The notes: generated from the letters alone by a model not told the origin. 64,000 nucleotides of DNA from Wenzhouxiangella sp. AB-CW3 (GCF_014725735.1 NZ_CP061368.1:3735225-3799224), one strand, 5' to 3'; positions 27,319 to 36,808 are shown, counted from the first letter of the stretch. Program-made: numbers and translations.

Positions 27319-27433
27319 CCGTGCGTCAATCCATGTTGCTCGACTGACGCATCAGGTGTCGAATGTTGCTGACACCGCGGGTTCCCCTTCCCGAATTCCT
27401 GTAACCATCACAACCCCCACAACCTATAGGGCC

Positions 27434-27592
27434 TTACTCGGCCCGAACGGCTCGATCAGCCCGATCGAGACTCTGCAGCCACTCGACAACCACTTCGTCG
27501 GCGAGCAGGCTTTCGAATTCCTGGTCGGCCACCGGTTCGTCCACGCGCAGGTCGGGACCTTCGCTGACGCTGATAAGATTGAGTTCGGCCAT
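27434..27592 (-). CDS. Small acidic protein of unknown function
   Basis: A 52-residue frame starts at ATG 27592, with GGAAC and, further up, AAGGA upstream, and ends at TAA. The product is strongly acidic (about 14 Asp/Glu), begins MAELNLISVSEGPDLR, and has no membrane segment or signal peptide. Third-position GC fits its neighbours. A plus-strand frame over the same bases has no ribosome-binding site and a less plausible composition. No family is recognised, so it may not be real. Confidence 0.45.
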   Translation of the reverse strand: MAELNLISVSEGPDLRVDEPVADQEFESLLADEVVVEWLQSLDRADRAVRAE

Positions 27593-27802
27593 GATCTTGT
27601 TCCATTCTGTTCCTTTCGTGGTTTCTATCTTGCACGAGGCATGCCAAACGGGCGCGAGAACCGCAAAACGGGGAAAAGGGACCGAATCCGGAAGACCCGG
27701 TCGAGGCCAAAGTGACAGATTTCGTCAGCCAGGTGACAGCTTGCGTCGCCTTCATGGAGACGATCTGAGGCACAATGTCGGCTGTTTTGCCTGGTTGCCT
27801 TC

Positions 27803-28702
27803 ATGCCCGCCTCGCATTTCCTGTTACTGCTGTTCATCTGTCTGGTCTGGGCCGGCAACTTTATTGCCGCGGCCTGGGCGGTGCAGACCATGGAGCCCAT
27901 TACCTTCACGGTAGTAAGGTTCTCGCTGGTGCTGTTACTGCTGCTGCCGCTGTTGCGTTTTCCGGCGCGTCGGCAGTGGCTGCTGCTGGTCAGTTGTTGC
28001 TGGACCATGGGTGCGATTCATTTCGGGCTGATCTTTTTTGCCCTGGGGCGCTCCGCCGATGTCTCCTCGATCGCGCTGCTGATGCAGATCTACATTCCCA
28101 TGTCGACCCTGCTGGCCGTGCTGGTGCTGGGCGAACGCATCGGCTGGCGGACCACGACCGGCATTCTGGTGTCGTTTTCCGGCGTACTGATCATGGGGCT
28201 GGACCCGCTTGTGCTCGCGCAGATCGATGTTCTGCTGCTGGTGCTGGCCTCGGCCCTGTCATTGGCCACCGGCACCATACTCATGCGCCGGCTGCAAGGC
28301 ATCAGCGTGCTCAACTTTCAGGCCTGGAACGCACTGCTTTCGGTCGTACCACTTGCCCTGCTGGCACTCTGGTTCGAGGATCCGATCCAGGGTATCCCGG
28401 CCAGCTTCAGCGCACCGGATGTCTGGCTGGCCGTCGCCTACTCGGCCATTGGCGCCTCGATCATCGGCCATGGCGGTTTCTACTGGCTGATCCAGCGCCA
28501 TGAAGTCAACCGCATCACGCCCTACCTGCTGCTGGTGCCCATTCTTGCGGTGTTGCTGGGTGTGCTGTTCTGGGGTGATCGCCCCGGGCCGCGCCTGCTC
28601 AGCGGTGGTGCCCTGGTGCTTGCCGGTGTCCTGTGGATCACCCTCAGGGCCCGCTGGCGCCGCCGCCCGCGCATTCCCAAACCGGCACCGCCGTCCCCGT
28701 AA
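27803..28702 (+). CDS. EamA/DMT-family drug/metabolite transporter
   Basis: The 299-residue protein has ten hydrophobic helices in two EamA repeats (first repeat FICLVWAGNFIAAAWAVQ; second starts near residue 150) and a basic C-terminal tail. This family exports amino acids, metabolites or drugs; the specific substrate is not evident. No strong Shine-Dalgarno sequence precedes the ATG. Confidence 0.88.
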   Translation: MPASHFLLLLFICLVWAGNFIAAAWAVQTMEPITFTVVRFSLVLLLLLPLLRFPARRQWLLLVSCCWTMGAIHFGLIFFALGRSADVSSIALLMQIYIPMSTLLAVLVLGERIGWRTTTGILVSFSGVLIMGLDPLVLAQIDVLLLVLASALSLATGTILMRRLQGISVLNFQAWNALLSVVPLALLALWFEDPIQGIPASFSAPDVWLAVAYSAIGASIIGHGGFYWLIQRHEVNRITPYLLLVPILAVLLGVLFWGDRPGPRLLSGGALVLAGVLWITLRARWRRRPRIPKPAPPSP

Positions 28703-28772
28703 TCCCGATTCAGAGAGGATTCAGGCCAATGCGCGACAATGGCCGTCATCATCAACCGTCCGGGCCACCCTG

Positions 28773-29144
28773 ATGACACGCCTTGTTTCCATCCTGGCCA
28801 TCGTCCTGCTGGCATCTCTGGCTCAAGCAGGGCCACCGCATCCGATGCATTCCGTCGCCGGCCCGCAGTACGGGCACGACCACCACCCTCACCCCAGGCA
28901 GCGCCTGGCCCGCTGGTATGCCGGCGAATCCATGCGCCAGAACGAAGAAGCCCGCCAGATGGTGTGCGGCTTCACCGGCCAGCGCTGGGCACTGGACTGG
29001 GACATGCATTACCGCTGGGCGCTGCGCGCCAACCCCAACCGCGTCTACCGCGAAATCGACCAACGCGACCGCCACCTCGCCCGCTGCCGCGCCCGCAAAC
29101 TCCGCGAACACCGCCAACCACCCCCAGGCCGCCCCTACAAATAA
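28773..29144 (+). CDS. Small secreted His/Arg-rich protein
   Basis: A 123-residue frame starts at ATG 28773. It has a clear signal peptide (MTRLVSILAIVLLASLAQA), a His-rich stretch (GHDHHPHP), a conserved-looking EEARQMVCGFTGQRWALDWD and a very basic tail. A metal-binding periplasmic role is possible but unproven. The family is not recognised. The polypyrimidine tract begins just after the stop. Confidence 0.6.
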   Translation: MTRLVSILAIVLLASLAQAGPPHPMHSVAGPQYGHDHHPHPRQRLARWYAGESMRQNEEARQMVCGFTGQRWALDWDMHYRWALRANPNRVYREIDQRDRHLARCRARKLREHRQPPPGRPYK

Positions 29145-29156
29145 CCAGCCACCCCA

Positions 29157-29286
29157 TCTCCCATCTCCCGTCTCCCCTCTTCCCCTCTTCCCCTCTTTCC
29201 CTCTTCCCCTCTTTCCCTCTTTCCGTCTTTCCCTCTTTCCGTCTCCCGTTTTTCCGTCTCCCGTCTTTCCGTCTTTCCGTCTTGCC
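29157..29286. repeat. Polypyrimidine low-complexity tract
   Basis: About 130 bases are almost pure C/T on the plus strand, built from 7-8 base units such as CCCTCTT, CCGTCTTT and CCCATCT. No ORF is supported. It separates the small secreted protein gene from the his operator. Confidence 0.85.
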
Positions 29287-29300
29287 CCACAACACCCAAC

Positions 29301-29326
29301 GTGTTAACGTACTAGCACGCTAATAC
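29301..29326 (+). promoter_or_regulatory. TrpR-type operator before the his operon
   Basis: GTACTAGCACGCTAATAC (29309-29326) is an 18-base near-palindrome, 14 of 18 positions symmetric. It closely resembles the E. coli trp operator, whose core is CTAG. With the preceding GTGTTAAC it gives three TTAA/CTAG/CTAA cores spaced 8 bases apart, the spacing used by tandem TrpR dimers. It ends 12 bases before the start of a TrpR-family gene. The TAATAC at its right end may double as a -10 box. Autoregulation is inferred. Confidence 0.65.
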
Positions 29327-29338
29327 ATCACCCCGGCC

Positions 29339-29683
29339 ATGAAACAACACGACCCCGAACACATCGCGGCCAATCGCGCCGCCCGCTCCAGCCTGGCCGA
29401 AGCCTTTCTGAGCATGCAAACGGCCGAGGAGATGCGCGCCCTGCTCAAGGACCTCACCACCCCGGCCGAGCTCGAAGCCCTGGTCGATCGCTGGCGGGTC
29501 GTCAAGTTTCTCGACGAGGGCCGGCCCTACCGCGAGATTCACGACCTGACCGGGGTCAGCGTGACCACCATTGGCCGGGTGGCTCGCTTTCTGGAACAGG
29601 GCAATGGTGGCTACCAGCTCGCACTGGAACGCATCAAGGCCCGCGCCGACGACACCCACACTTCAGACATCGAGACAAACTGA
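29339..29683 (+). CDS. TrpR-family transcriptional regulator (YerC/YecD type), likely his regulator
   Basis: The 114-residue all-helical protein matches the TrpR/YerC fold, with a helix-turn-helix in YREIHDLTGVSVTTIGRVARFL near residues 63-84. It is not TrpR itself, because it heads the his operon: its TGA overlaps the hisG ATG by one base. As I recall, comparative genomics has proposed TrpR-family his regulators (HisR) in Xanthomonadales; the ligand would be histidine. A matching operator lies just upstream. No Shine-Dalgarno sequence is visible, so the transcript may be nearly leaderless. Confidence 0.82.
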   Translation: MKQHDPEHIAANRAARSSLAEAFLSMQTAEEMRALLKDLTTPAELEALVDRWRVVKFLDEGRPYREIHDLTGVSVTTIGRVARFLEQGNGGYQLALERIKARADDTHTSDIETN

Positions 29684-30573
29684 TGAACCGGATACAAATC
29701 GCCATCCAGAAGTCCGGCCGCCTGGCCGACAAGTCGCTGAGCCTGCTGGAGCGCTCCGGCCTGCAATTCGCCCGCAGCAAGGACAAGCTGTTCTGGTTCG
29801 GGCGCAACCTGCCGGTCGATCTGCTGCTGGTGCGTGACGACGACATTCCGCGCCTGCTCATCGAGAACGTCTGCCAACTCGGCATCGTCGGCGAGAACGT
29901 GGCCGAAGAAAAACTGCTGGAGGTGCAGCAGCAGCGGCCGGACGCCACACTCGAGTCGCTGTTGCGGCTGGACTACGGCCACTGCCGGTTGAAACTCGCA
30001 GTGCCCGAAGCAGCACGCTTCGAAAGCATCAATGACCTGTCCGGTCGCAGATTGGCCACCAGCTATCCCTGGCTGGTGCGTCGCTACCTCGACCAGCACG
30101 ATATTCAGGCCGACATCGTCACCCTCAACGGTGCGGTCGAGATCGCCCCCAGCCTGGGTACGGCCGATGCCATTGTCGACCTGGTCTCCACCGGCACCAC
30201 CCTGCGCGCCAATCACCTGCGCCCCGTGGCCGAGGTCATGCAAAGCCAGGCTGCACTCTATCGCTGCCCGGCCGCTCTGGGTACCGAAAGTGAGGAACTG
30301 ATCGGCAAGCTGCTGACTCGCATCCAGGGGGTGCAGCAGGCCGCCGAGTCCAAGTACGTGATGCTGCATGCCCCCAGGTCGCGCCTGGCCGAAATATCGG
30401 CCATCCTGCCGGGTGCCGAATCACCCACCATCCTGGACCTCGAAGGCCAGGAAGACCGGGTGGCCGTACACGCGGTCTGCACCGAGCAGGTGTTCTGGGA
30501 GCATCTGGAAGAACTCAAGGAAGCCGGCGCCTCGGCGGTGCTTGTGCTGCCGGTGGAGAAGATACTGGCATGA
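29683..30573 (+). CDS. hisG: ATP phosphoribosyltransferase, long form
   Basis: This enzyme joins PRPP and ATP in the first step of histidine synthesis. The 296-residue length and the C-terminal domain after residue 220 (ESKYVMLHAPRSRLAEISAI) mark the long, histidine-feedback-regulated form that does not need HisZ. The PRPP loop is in DLVSTGTTLRANHL. It is the second gene of the operon. Confidence 0.95.
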   Translation: MNRIQIAIQKSGRLADKSLSLLERSGLQFARSKDKLFWFGRNLPVDLLLVRDDDIPRLLIENVCQLGIVGENVAEEKLLEVQQQRPDATLESLLRLDYGHCRLKLAVPEAARFESINDLSGRRLATSYPWLVRRYLDQHDIQADIVTLNGAVEIAPSLGTADAIVDLVSTGTTLRANHLRPVAEVMQSQAALYRCPAALGTESEELIGKLLTRIQGVQQAAESKYVMLHAPRSRLAEISAILPGAESPTILDLEGQEDRVAVHAVCTEQVFWEHLEELKEAGASAVLVLPVEKILA

Positions 30574-31880
30574 AGATCATTGCTCTCGACACGCTGGATG
30601 CAGGCGAGCGCCAGAAGCTGCTGGCCCGACCCGAAATGGAAACGGGCGCGGAACTGCGCGCCACCGTGGCCGACATCATTGCCGAGGTGCGCGCCCGCGG
30701 CGATGCCGCCGTACGCGAGTACGGGCAACGCTTCGACCCGCAATCACCGGAGCGGCTGCTGGCCGATCCATCCTCCCTGACTGAGGCCGCCGGGGAGCTG
30801 GATCCGGAACTGATCGAGGCCATCGATACCGCCATGGCCACGGTCGAAACCTTTCACGCCGCGGCCCGGCCGCGCGACCAGATCGTCGAGACCGCGCCCG
30901 GCGTGACCTGCCAGGCGCGCTGGCAGGCCATCGATCCGGTCGGATTATATGTGCCGGCCGGCAGCGCGCCATTGCCATCGACCGCCATCATGCTGGCCGT
31001 GCCGGCGCGACTGGCTGGGTGCGAACAGATCGTGCTGGCCACGCCACCGGGCGCGGACGGGCGTGCCGACGCCGCCGTGCGCTACATTGCCCGTCGTCTG
31101 GGCATCGACACCGTGGTGATCGCCGGTGGCGCACAGGCCGTGGCCGCCATGGCTTTCGGTACCGAATCAGTGCCGAAAACGGCCAAAATCTTCGGCCCAG
31201 GCAACCGCTTTGTCACCGAGGCCAAGCGCCAGGTGGCCGGCACCGCCGCCGGAGCCGCCATCGATCTGCCGGCCGGACCCTCGGAAGTCATGGTCATTGC
31301 CGATGATTCAGCCGATGCCGAGTTCGTCGCCATGGACCTGCTCAGCCAGGCAGAACACGGCCCCGATTCGCAGGTCTTCCTGGTGACCGACTCCGACCGC
31401 ATCGCGCGCGAAACCGCCTTTGCTCTTTCCCGGCTGCTGCCCACGCTGCCGCGACACGAGGTCGCACGCCAGGCCCTGGAAAGCGGCGCCATTCTTACGA
31501 CCGCCGATCTCGAACAAGCCGTGGCCGTGGCCAACGAATACGCGCCGGAACATCTGATCCTGGCCACCCGCGAGGCCGACAGTCTCAGCCGCCAGGTGCG
31601 CAATGCCGGTTCGGTCTTTCTCGGGCATTTCACGCCCGAGGCGCTGGGCGACTACATCTCCGGCACCAACCATGTTCTGCCCACCGGCGGCTGGGCACGT
31701 GCCATCAGCGGCCTGTCGATCACCGACTTCATGCGTCGCATGACCGTGCAGCGCGCCACGCCGGAAGGTCTCGGCAGACTCGGCCCGGCCGGGGCACGCC
31801 TGGCCGCCCATGAAGGCCTGGACGCACACCGCCGGGCCATCACGCTTCGCCTCGAACGGCTGGCCGGGGAAGGCGCATGA
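30570..31880 (+). CDS. hisD: Histidinol dehydrogenase
   Basis: The 436-residue protein catalyses the last two oxidations to histidine. Signatures include GLYVPAGSAPLPSTAIM, IFGPGNRFVTEAKRQV, DLPAGPSEVMVIAD, and the zinc/catalytic region LSQAEHGPDSQV and THVLPTGG-like TNHVLPTGG. The ATG overlaps the hisG stop by 4 bases. Confidence 0.96.
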   Translation: MKIIALDTLDAGERQKLLARPEMETGAELRATVADIIAEVRARGDAAVREYGQRFDPQSPERLLADPSSLTEAAGELDPELIEAIDTAMATVETFHAAARPRDQIVETAPGVTCQARWQAIDPVGLYVPAGSAPLPSTAIMLAVPARLAGCEQIVLATPPGADGRADAAVRYIARRLGIDTVVIAGGAQAVAAMAFGTESVPKTAKIFGPGNRFVTEAKRQVAGTAAGAAIDLPAGPSEVMVIADDSADAEFVAMDLLSQAEHGPDSQVFLVTDSDRIARETAFALSRLLPTLPRHEVARQALESGAILTTADLEQAVAVANEYAPEHLILATREADSLSRQVRNAGSVFLGHFTPEALGDYISGTNHVLPTGGWARAISGLSITDFMRRMTVQRATPEGLGRLGPAGARLAAHEGLDAHRRAITLRLERLAGEGA

Positions 31881-32938
31881 GTATTGCCAACCTGGCGCGG
31901 CCGGAAGTGCTGGCACTGCAGCCCTACGCCTCGGCGCGACGCCTGGCCGACAGCGACGGCATTCTGCTCAATGCCAACGAGAACCCGTGGGCGCCCAATA
32001 CCGAAGGCCTGCCGCTCAATCGCTACCCCGACCCGCAACCCGAGGATCTGCGACAGGCGCTGGCCACGGAGTACGGCGTCGACCCCGGGCAATTGCTGAT
32101 CACCCGTGGCAGCGACGAAGGCATCGACCTGCTGGTACGCAGTTTCTGCCGGCCCGACACCGATCGCGTGCTGATCTGCCCGCCCTGCTTCGGCATGTAT
32201 GCCCTGAGTGCAAGAGTCCAGGGCGCGCGGGTCCGCGAAGTGCCGCTGATCGAAACCGATGGCGACTTCCAGGCCGACTTCGATCGCATCGCCTCCGAAT
32301 CGCCCTGTCGGCTTTACTTTCTTTGCTCGCCCAACAACCCGACCGGCAACGAGCTGCCCGCCGAGGCCGTCACGACCCTGGCCGAAAAGGTCAAAGGGCA
32401 TGGGCTGGTAGTGGTCGACGAGGCCTACCAGGAGTTCGGCACCCGGCCATCGCTGTCGGCACAGGTGCAGCATTCCAGCAACCTGGTGGTGTTGCGCACA
32501 CTCTCGAAAGCCTTTGGTCTGGCCGGTTGCCGCATCGGCGTGGTCATTGCCCACCCGGAGGTCATCGGTATTCTTGGGCGCATCATAGCGCCCTATCCAC
32601 TGCCCACACCGGCCGTGGAAGCGGCGCTGGCCGCCCTGAGCCCGGAAGGCCGGGACAAAAGGGACAAGCAACTGGCCCGACTGGCCACGGAAAAGTCCCG
32701 GCTGGTCGAAGCCCTGGAACAGCACCCCGCCATGCTCAGGGTATGGCCGGGGGCGGCCAACTTCGTGCTGGTGCGCACCCGGCCCGGCGCCGGGCTGGTC
32801 GAGGCCGCGGCCGCTGCCGGCATCCGCCTGCGCGACCAGTCGGCCCAGCCGGGCCTGACCGACTGCGTGCGCATCACCGTGGGCAGCCCGAGCGAAAACG
32901 AACAACTGATGACTTTTCTTGGAGAGTGGCAGACATGA
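31877..32938 (+). CDS. hisC: Histidinol-phosphate aminotransferase
   Basis: The 353-residue fold-I PLP enzyme has the conserved LNANENPWAP near residue 30, CSPNNPTGN near 155 and the PLP lysine in TLSKAFGLAGCRIG. It converts imidazole acetol phosphate to histidinol phosphate. It overlaps hisD by 4 bases. Confidence 0.95.
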   Translation: MSIANLARPEVLALQPYASARRLADSDGILLNANENPWAPNTEGLPLNRYPDPQPEDLRQALATEYGVDPGQLLITRGSDEGIDLLVRSFCRPDTDRVLICPPCFGMYALSARVQGARVREVPLIETDGDFQADFDRIASESPCRLYFLCSPNNPTGNELPAEAVTTLAEKVKGHGLVVVDEAYQEFGTRPSLSAQVQHSSNLVVLRTLSKAFGLAGCRIGVVIAHPEVIGILGRIIAPYPLPTPAVEAALAALSPEGRDKRDKQLARLATEKSRLVEALEQHPAMLRVWPGAANFVLVRTRPGAGLVEAAAAAGIRLRDQSAQPGLTDCVRITVGSPSENEQLMTFLGEWQT

Positions 32939-34002
32939 GCCTGCAGAAGATTCTATTTGTCGACCGCGACGGCTGCCTGATCGAGGAACCCGCCGACGAA
33001 CAGGTCGACTCGCTGGAGAAGCTGCGCCTGATGCCGGGCGTGATACCGGCCCTGCTCACCCTCAGGCAGGCCGGCTACCGCCTGGTCATGGTGTCGAACC
33101 AGGACGGGCTGGGCACCGACGACTTCCCACACGAGCAGTTCGAGAAGCCGCATGCACTGATGAAGCAGATCTTCAGCTCGCAGGGTATCGAGTTCGACGC
33201 CGAGCACATCGACCCGACCCGGCCCGAGGACAACGCACCCACGCGCAAGCCCGGCATCGGCATGTTGCTCGACTACCTGGCCGATCCCACGCTGGATCGT
33301 CAGCGCTCGGCCGTGGTCGGCGACCGCGAGACCGACCTGGAACTGGCGGCCAACATGGGCCTGCCCGGATACCGGGTCGGCCCCCTGGGCCAGTCCTGGG
33401 ACGAAATCGTGCGCGCCATTCTCGACAGCGACCGGCGCGGCCACGTCTCGCGCACGACGCGCGAAACCGCCATCGATGTTTCAGTCAATCTCGACCAGAC
33501 CCGCCCGGTGAACATCAGCACCGGCATCGGCTTTTTCGACCACATGCTCGAACAGATCGCCGCCCACGGCGGTTTTGCCCTGGAGATGAAGTGCAGCGGC
33601 GATCTGGAAGTCGATGAACACCACACGGTGGAAGACTGCGCCCTGGCCCTGGGCAGCGCTCTGGACCAGGCACTGTCCGATCGTTCCGGCATCGGTCGCT
33701 ACGGCTTTGTGCTGCCCATGGACGAAGCCGTGGCACAGGTTTCCATCGATCTTTCCGGTCGACCGGCCTGCGTGATCAAGGGCGAGTTTCCACGCGAATC
33801 GGTTGGCGGCCTGCACACCGAAATGGTCACGCACTTCTTCGCGTCGCTTTCGCAGACCCTGCGGGCCGCGATCCACGTGCAGGTCACTGGCGAAAACACG
33901 CATCACATGGTCGAGGCCTGCTTCAAGGGCGTCGGCCGCGCGCTGCGCCCGGCACTGGCGCGCACCGACTCCGGCACACCCTCGACCAAGGGGGTGTTGT
34001 GA
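32935..34002 (+). CDS. hisB: Bifunctional histidinol-phosphatase / imidazoleglycerol-phosphate dehydratase
   Basis: The 355-residue fusion has an N-terminal HAD phosphatase (FVDRDGCLIEEP; VVGDRETDLELA) and a C-terminal IGPD domain from about residue 165. The IGPD metal-binding repeats are FFDHMLEQIAAHGG and DEHHTVEDCALALG. It provides steps 7 and 9 of the pathway, as in enteric bacteria. The usual zinc-loop cysteines of enteric HisB-N are not evident. The start overlaps hisC by 4 bases. Confidence 0.95.
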   Translation: MSLQKILFVDRDGCLIEEPADEQVDSLEKLRLMPGVIPALLTLRQAGYRLVMVSNQDGLGTDDFPHEQFEKPHALMKQIFSSQGIEFDAEHIDPTRPEDNAPTRKPGIGMLLDYLADPTLDRQRSAVVGDRETDLELAANMGLPGYRVGPLGQSWDEIVRAILDSDRRGHVSRTTRETAIDVSVNLDQTRPVNISTGIGFFDHMLEQIAAHGGFALEMKCSGDLEVDEHHTVEDCALALGSALDQALSDRSGIGRYGFVLPMDEAVAQVSIDLSGRPACVIKGEFPRESVGGLHTEMVTHFFASLSQTLRAAIHVQVTGENTHHMVEACFKGVGRALRPALARTDSGTPSTKGVL

Positions 34003-34628
34003 GCGGCCGGTCCGACCGCGCCGATGTCGTCATCATCGACACCGGCGGGGCCAACCTCGGTTCGGTTCGATACGCCCTGGAGCGTCTTGAGACCCGCGTT
34101 CGGGTCAGCCGCGATGCCGACGAGATCCGCTCGGCCTCACACGTGATCATGCCCGGCGTGGGCGCGGCGGCCTGGGCCATGAACCATCTGCACGAGTCCG
34201 GCCTGGTGGACTTGATCGGCACGCTGAAACAACCCGTACTGGGCATCTGCCTGGGCCTGCAACTGATGTTCGAATCCTCGGCCGAGGGCGACGTGGCCTG
34301 CCTGGGCCTGATGTCCGGCCGGGTCAAGGCGCTGCCGGGCGGGCCCGGCCTGAGACTCCCGCACATGGGCTGGAACCAGCTCGTCTGGCAGCACGACGAC
34401 CCGCTGGCACGCGGCTTTGACGGCAGCGAATGGTTCTACTTCGTGCATGGTTACGCCGCACCGGCCGCTTCAGCCGTGGCCATCAGCCAGCATGGTCAGC
34501 CTTTCGCGGCCATCGTCCGGCGCGACAATTTCGTGGCCTGCCAGTTTCACCCCGAAAAATCGGCGGGCGCCGGGCGCCGCCTGCTGGAAAACTTTCTGCA
34601 AACAGAACCGACTCGGAGTACCGCATGA
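33999..34628 (+). CDS. hisH: Imidazole glycerol phosphate synthase, glutaminase subunit
   Basis: The 209-residue class I amidotransferase has the nucleophile cysteine in LGICLGLQLMF and the catalytic His/Glu in CQFHPEKSAG. It starts with GTG at 33999, overlapping the hisB stop by 4 bases. It supplies ammonia to HisF. Confidence 0.94.
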   Translation: MSGRSDRADVVIIDTGGANLGSVRYALERLETRVRVSRDADEIRSASHVIMPGVGAAAWAMNHLHESGLVDLIGTLKQPVLGICLGLQLMFESSAEGDVACLGLMSGRVKALPGGPGLRLPHMGWNQLVWQHDDPLARGFDGSEWFYFVHGYAAPAASAVAISQHGQPFAAIVRRDNFVACQFHPEKSAGAGRRLLENFLQTEPTRSTA

Positions 34629-35359
34629 AGATTCTTCCGGCCATCGACCTGCGCGACGGGCGCGTGGTTCGGCTTGAGCAGGGCGACTACGGGCGCGAGA
34701 CGCGCTACGACGACGATCCTCTGCTACTGGCGCAACGCTACGCCGAGGCCGGCGCGCGCCGCATTCACGTCGTCGACCTCGACAGCGCGCGCGATGGTGG
34801 CCGGGCCAACCTCGACATCATCGCCAGGCTGTGCCGGGAGCTGGACGTGGCAATCCAGACCGGCGGCGGAGTGCGCTCCCTCGATGACCTCAAACAGCGT
34901 TTGGATATCGGGGCCAGCCAGGTGGTGATCGGCAGCCTGTGCGTCCGCAAGCCTGAGCAGATTTCGGACTGGCTGGGCCGGCCCGAGGGCAAACGCATCG
35001 TCGCCGGGCTGGATGTCAGCGCCGATGACCAGGGCCGCTGGATGCCCCGGGCGGCCGGCTGGACCGAGAGCGGCGAAACCGATCTGTTGACCTTGCTCGA
35101 CACACTGGTAACGGCCGGTTTGAACGAAGTACTGTGCACCGACATCGAGCGCGACGGCATGTTTTCCGGGCCATCACTGGCGCTCTACCAGGCCATAGCC
35201 GACCGTTTCCCGAATCTAGCCGTGCAGGCTTCCGGGGGCGTGGGTTCGGCCGCCGACCTGGACGCGGTGGCCACCACCGGCGTCAGCGCCTGTATCGTCG
35301 GGCGTGCTTTGCTGGAAGGCCGCGTGGCCATGAGCGAGGTGACCCGATGGTCGCGGTAA
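34625..35359 (+). CDS. hisA: ProFAR isomerase
   Basis: The 244-residue beta/alpha barrel opens with [17 protein letters not shown] and keeps the phosphate-binding halves GGGVRS and ASGGVGS. It opens the ribose ring of ProFAR. The ATG at 34625 overlaps the hisH stop. A longer upstream frame belongs to hisH in another frame. Confidence 0.95.
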   Translation: MKILPAIDLRDGRVVRLEQGDYGRETRYDDDPLLLAQRYAEAGARRIHVVDLDSARDGGRANLDIIARLCRELDVAIQTGGGVRSLDDLKQRLDIGASQVVIGSLCVRKPEQISDWLGRPEGKRIVAGLDVSADDQGRWMPRAAGWTESGETDLLTLLDTLVTAGLNEVLCTDIERDGMFSGPSLALYQAIADRFPNLAVQASGGVGSAADLDAVATTGVSACIVGRALLEGRVAMSEVTRWSR

Positions 35360-36114
35360 GACTGATCCCCTGCCTGGACGTGCGCGACGGGCGCGTGGTC
35401 AAGGGCGTGCGTTTTCGCGACCATCGCGACATGGGCGATATCGTCGCCTTGGCCGAACGCTATCGCGATGCCGGCGCCGACGAGCTGGTGTTCTACGACA
35501 TCACCGCCAGCCCGCAGCAGCGCAGCGTCGACATCGACTGGGTGGAACGCGTGGCCGCGGCCATCGACATTCCGTTCTGCGTGGCCGGCGGCATTCGCGA
35601 TGTCGCCACCGCCCGCCAGGTGCTGCATGCCGGGGCCGACAAGGTCTCGGTCAATTCCCCGGCACTGGAGCGGCCCGAACTCATCGCCGAGTTGGCCGAT
35701 GCCGTCGGATCGCAGTGCGTGGTGGTCGGCATCGACTCGCTGCGCGAGAAGCAGCAATTGCGCGTGCGCCAGTACACCGGCGACCCGGACAACATGGTCG
35801 ATCCGCGCCGCGATACCGTCAGCTGGGTCGAGAAAGTCCAGCGCCTGGGTGCCGGCGAGATCGTGCTCAACTGCATGGATGCCGATGGCGTGCGCAGCGG
35901 CTATGACATCGAGCAACTGGCCATGATTCGCCCGCGTTGCCAGGTGCCGCTGATTGCCTCGGGGGGCGCGGGCTGCCAAGAGCATTTTCTGGACGTGTTT
36001 CGCCAGGCCGATGTCGATGGCGCCCTGGCCGCCACCGTGTTTCACTCCGGCCAGATCGACATCCCCGAACTCAAGACCTGGCTGGCGTGCCATGACGTGA
36101 TCGTGCGGGAATGA
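35347..36114 (+). CDS. hisF: Imidazole glycerol phosphate synthase, cyclase subunit
   Basis: The 255-residue barrel begins [20 protein letters not shown], with Asp in LDVRDG and a second catalytic Asp in [11 protein letters not shown]. The ATG at 35347 lies 13 bases inside the 3' end of hisA, so translation is probably coupled. It works with HisH to make IGP and AICAR. Confidence 0.95.
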   Translation: MVAVRLIPCLDVRDGRVVKGVRFRDHRDMGDIVALAERYRDAGADELVFYDITASPQQRSVDIDWVERVAAAIDIPFCVAGGIRDVATARQVLHAGADKVSVNSPALERPELIAELADAVGSQCVVVGIDSLREKQQLRVRQYTGDPDNMVDPRRDTVSWVEKVQRLGAGEIVLNCMDADGVRSGYDIEQLAMIRPRCQVPLIASGGAGCQEHFLDVFRQADVDGALAATVFHSGQIDIPELKTWLACHDVIVRE

Positions 36115-36175
36115 CTCTCCCGATCACGACCACGCGACCTCGTACTCAAACCGACATCACCCGGCAGACGAACAA

Positions 36176-36793
36176 ATGAACGATCAAACGATACCGGACA
36201 TCGACTGGAAAAAATGCGACGAACTCGTTCCCGCCATCGTGCAGGACGCCGATGACGGGCGCGTACTGATGCTCGGCTACATGAATGCCGAAGCCGTCGA
36301 GCAGACCCTGAAGACCGGTCGGATCACGTTCTATTCGCGCAGCAAGCAGCGCCTGTGGGTCAAGGGCGAAACCTCGGGCAACACCCTGTCGCTGATCGAC
36401 CTGGCGGTCGACTGCGATCGCGACACCCTGCTTGTCCAGGCTCGACCGGCCGGCCCGGTCTGCCACACCGGCACCCAGACCTGTTTCGGCGACACCGCCT
36501 GGCCGCCCGCGGGCTTTCTGGCGCGCCTGGATCGCATCGTCGCCGAGCGGCGCTCAGCCCCGCCGGAATCAAGCTATACCGCTCGACTGCTGGCCGAAGG
36601 CCCGGCGCGCTGCGCCCAGAAAGTGGGCGAAGAAGGGGTGGAAACCGCCCTGGCCGCGGTGGGTGAAAAACGCGAGGCACTCGACGAGGAAGCCGCCGAT
36701 CTGCTCTACCACTTGCTGGTCTGCCTGCACTCGGCCGACAGCCGGCTGGAACACGTGCTCAGGGTGCTGATCGACCGGCACAGCAACTCCTGA
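36176..36793 (+). CDS. hisI: Bifunctional PRA-CH cyclohydrolase / PRA-PH pyrophosphatase
   Basis: The 205-residue fusion (HisIE) has an N-terminal cyclohydrolase (MLGYMNAEAVEQTL, LWVKGETSGNTL, Cys ligands in DCDRDTLLVQ and CHTGTQTCF) and a C-terminal MazG-like pyrophosphohydrolase (KVGEEGVETALAA). It carries out steps 2 and 3. A 61-base gap from hisF is the longest in the operon. A hairpin follows. Confidence 0.94.
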   Translation: MNDQTIPDIDWKKCDELVPAIVQDADDGRVLMLGYMNAEAVEQTLKTGRITFYSRSKQRLWVKGETSGNTLSLIDLAVDCDRDTLLVQARPAGPVCHTGTQTCFGDTAWPPAGFLARLDRIVAERRSAPPESSYTARLLAEGPARCAQKVGEEGVETALAAVGEKREALDEEAADLLYHLLVCLHSADSRLEHVLRVLIDRHSNS

Positions 36794-36808
36794 AAGGATG
36801 GCCCGTCC

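Noticed and set aside
27251-27715. 154-codon plus-strand frame
   Set aside because: It has no ribosome-binding site, a stop-rich neighbourhood and an implausible composition, and it crosses a terminator hairpin.
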